Below are positions 63,855-64,000 of a DNA stretch of 64,000 bases, piece by piece. Origin of the DNA: Methylomonas koyamae (GTDB taxonomy: Bacteria > Pseudomonadota > Gammaproteobacteria > Methylococcales > Methylomonadaceae); assembly GCF_006483455.1 (NCBI RefSeq), contig NZ_PPPU01000007.1:1-64000 (forward strand). The letters run 5' to 3'. The notes under the pieces are model-generated. The model was not told where the DNA came from and made no database searches. It saw only the letters and a list, made by a program, of their open reading frames with translations. Made by a program: the position numbers and the translations under genes. How positions within the stretch are numbered: position 1 is the first letter of the stretch; the number at the start of each line of letters is the position of its first letter.

Positions 63855-64000
63855 ATGAATACGACATTGATACAGATGACCGTGCTGATGCTGTGCGGTG
63901 CCGGCTGGCGAATGACGACGCCGAACCGGCTGTCCGCCGAGCAGACCCGGTTGGTATTGACCAGCGTGGTCTACTATTTTTTCTTGCCGGCGATGGTGCT
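63855..64000 (+). CDS. AEC-family transporter (5' part only)
   Basis: The first 48 codons of a gene that runs off the window. The translation starts MNTTLIQMTVLMLCGAGWRM and continues with LSAEQTRLVLTSVVYYFFLP, which matches the N-terminal two helices of auxin-efflux-carrier-type permeases. Such proteins move small organic anions such as malonate, though the substrate here is unknown. No clear ribosome binding site precedes the ATG. The remaining part cannot be described. Confidence 0.7.
   Translation, partial: MNTTLIQMTVLMLCGAGWRMTTPNRLSAEQTRLVLTSVVYYFFLPAMV

Overview
The window reads as a chromosomal segment of a gammaproteobacterium. The core gene blocks keep an order familiar from that class: smpB opposite ratA-ratB, accD-folC-dedD-cvpA-purF, and nrdR-ribD-ribE-ribB-ribH-nusB-thiL-pgpA. 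The combination of trpFBA fused to the accD block, metZ after purF, an exosortase, a MscK-type channel and an orphan FleQ-like regulator is compatible with a Methylomonas-like methanotroph. No methane-oxidation gene is present, so that is inference only. I saw no tRNA, rRNA, CRISPR array, insertion sequence or prophage.

Layout. 0-0.7 kb: an isolated, relatively AT-rich ORF for a small exported protein. 0.9-3.6 kb: ratB, ratA and a sodium:solute symporter on the minus strand, divergent from smpB. 3.6-6.1 kb: an isochorismatase-fold hydrolase, a lipoprotein ApbE flavin transferase and a DUF2231 membrane protein with a His-rich tail, closed by a hairpin terminator. 6.1-15.1 kb: a compact plus-strand block trpF-trpB-trpA-accD-folC-SPOR protein-cvpA-purF-metZ. 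15.2-20.1 kb: a tandem PilZ protein, glutaredoxin, a class II aldolase-like protein and a very large MscK-type mechanosensitive channel. 20.2-26.2 kb: nrdR and the riboflavin, nusB, thiL and pgpA operon, with a small exported protein inserted between ribD and ribE. The GTP cyclohydrolase II half of the RibB fusion looks degenerate. 26.4-27.2 kb: an exported GlcG/HbpS-like protein.

27.4-41.1 kb: a 13-gene minus-strand surface-polysaccharide island, AT-richer than its surroundings. It encodes seven glycosyltransferases, a WbsX/GH99-like protein, a methyltransferase, a Wzm/Wzt ABC exporter whose ATPase carries a C-terminal glycan-recognition-type domain, a TPR protein and a membrane-anchored deacetylase-like protein. 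On the other strand follow an exosortase with a C-terminal EpsI domain and a bifunctional GDP-mannose-forming enzyme. Together these suggest a mannose-related polysaccharide built in the cytoplasm, recognised by Wzt and exported.

44.4-51.4 kb: divalent-cation genes (an MgtE_N-CorA fusion, a CorB/CNNM protein, an MgtC-like protein), a FleQ-type enhancer-binding protein, an M20 amidohydrolase and a 69-residue orphan. 51.4-60.2 kb: a minus-strand type II secretion operon gspF-G-H-I-J-K-L-M-C-D with tightly overlapping genes but no gspE. The 3' third of gspD is strikingly AT-richer than the rest. 60.5-63.8 kb: a MASE3-PAS-GGDEF-EAL protein, then the start of an AEC-family transporter cut by the window edge.

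No single locus is clearly a new system. The best leads are the secreted ApbE/DUF2231 pair, the deacetylase-like protein heading the glycan island, the orphan exosortase, the MgtE_N-CorA fusion and the mosaic gspD.
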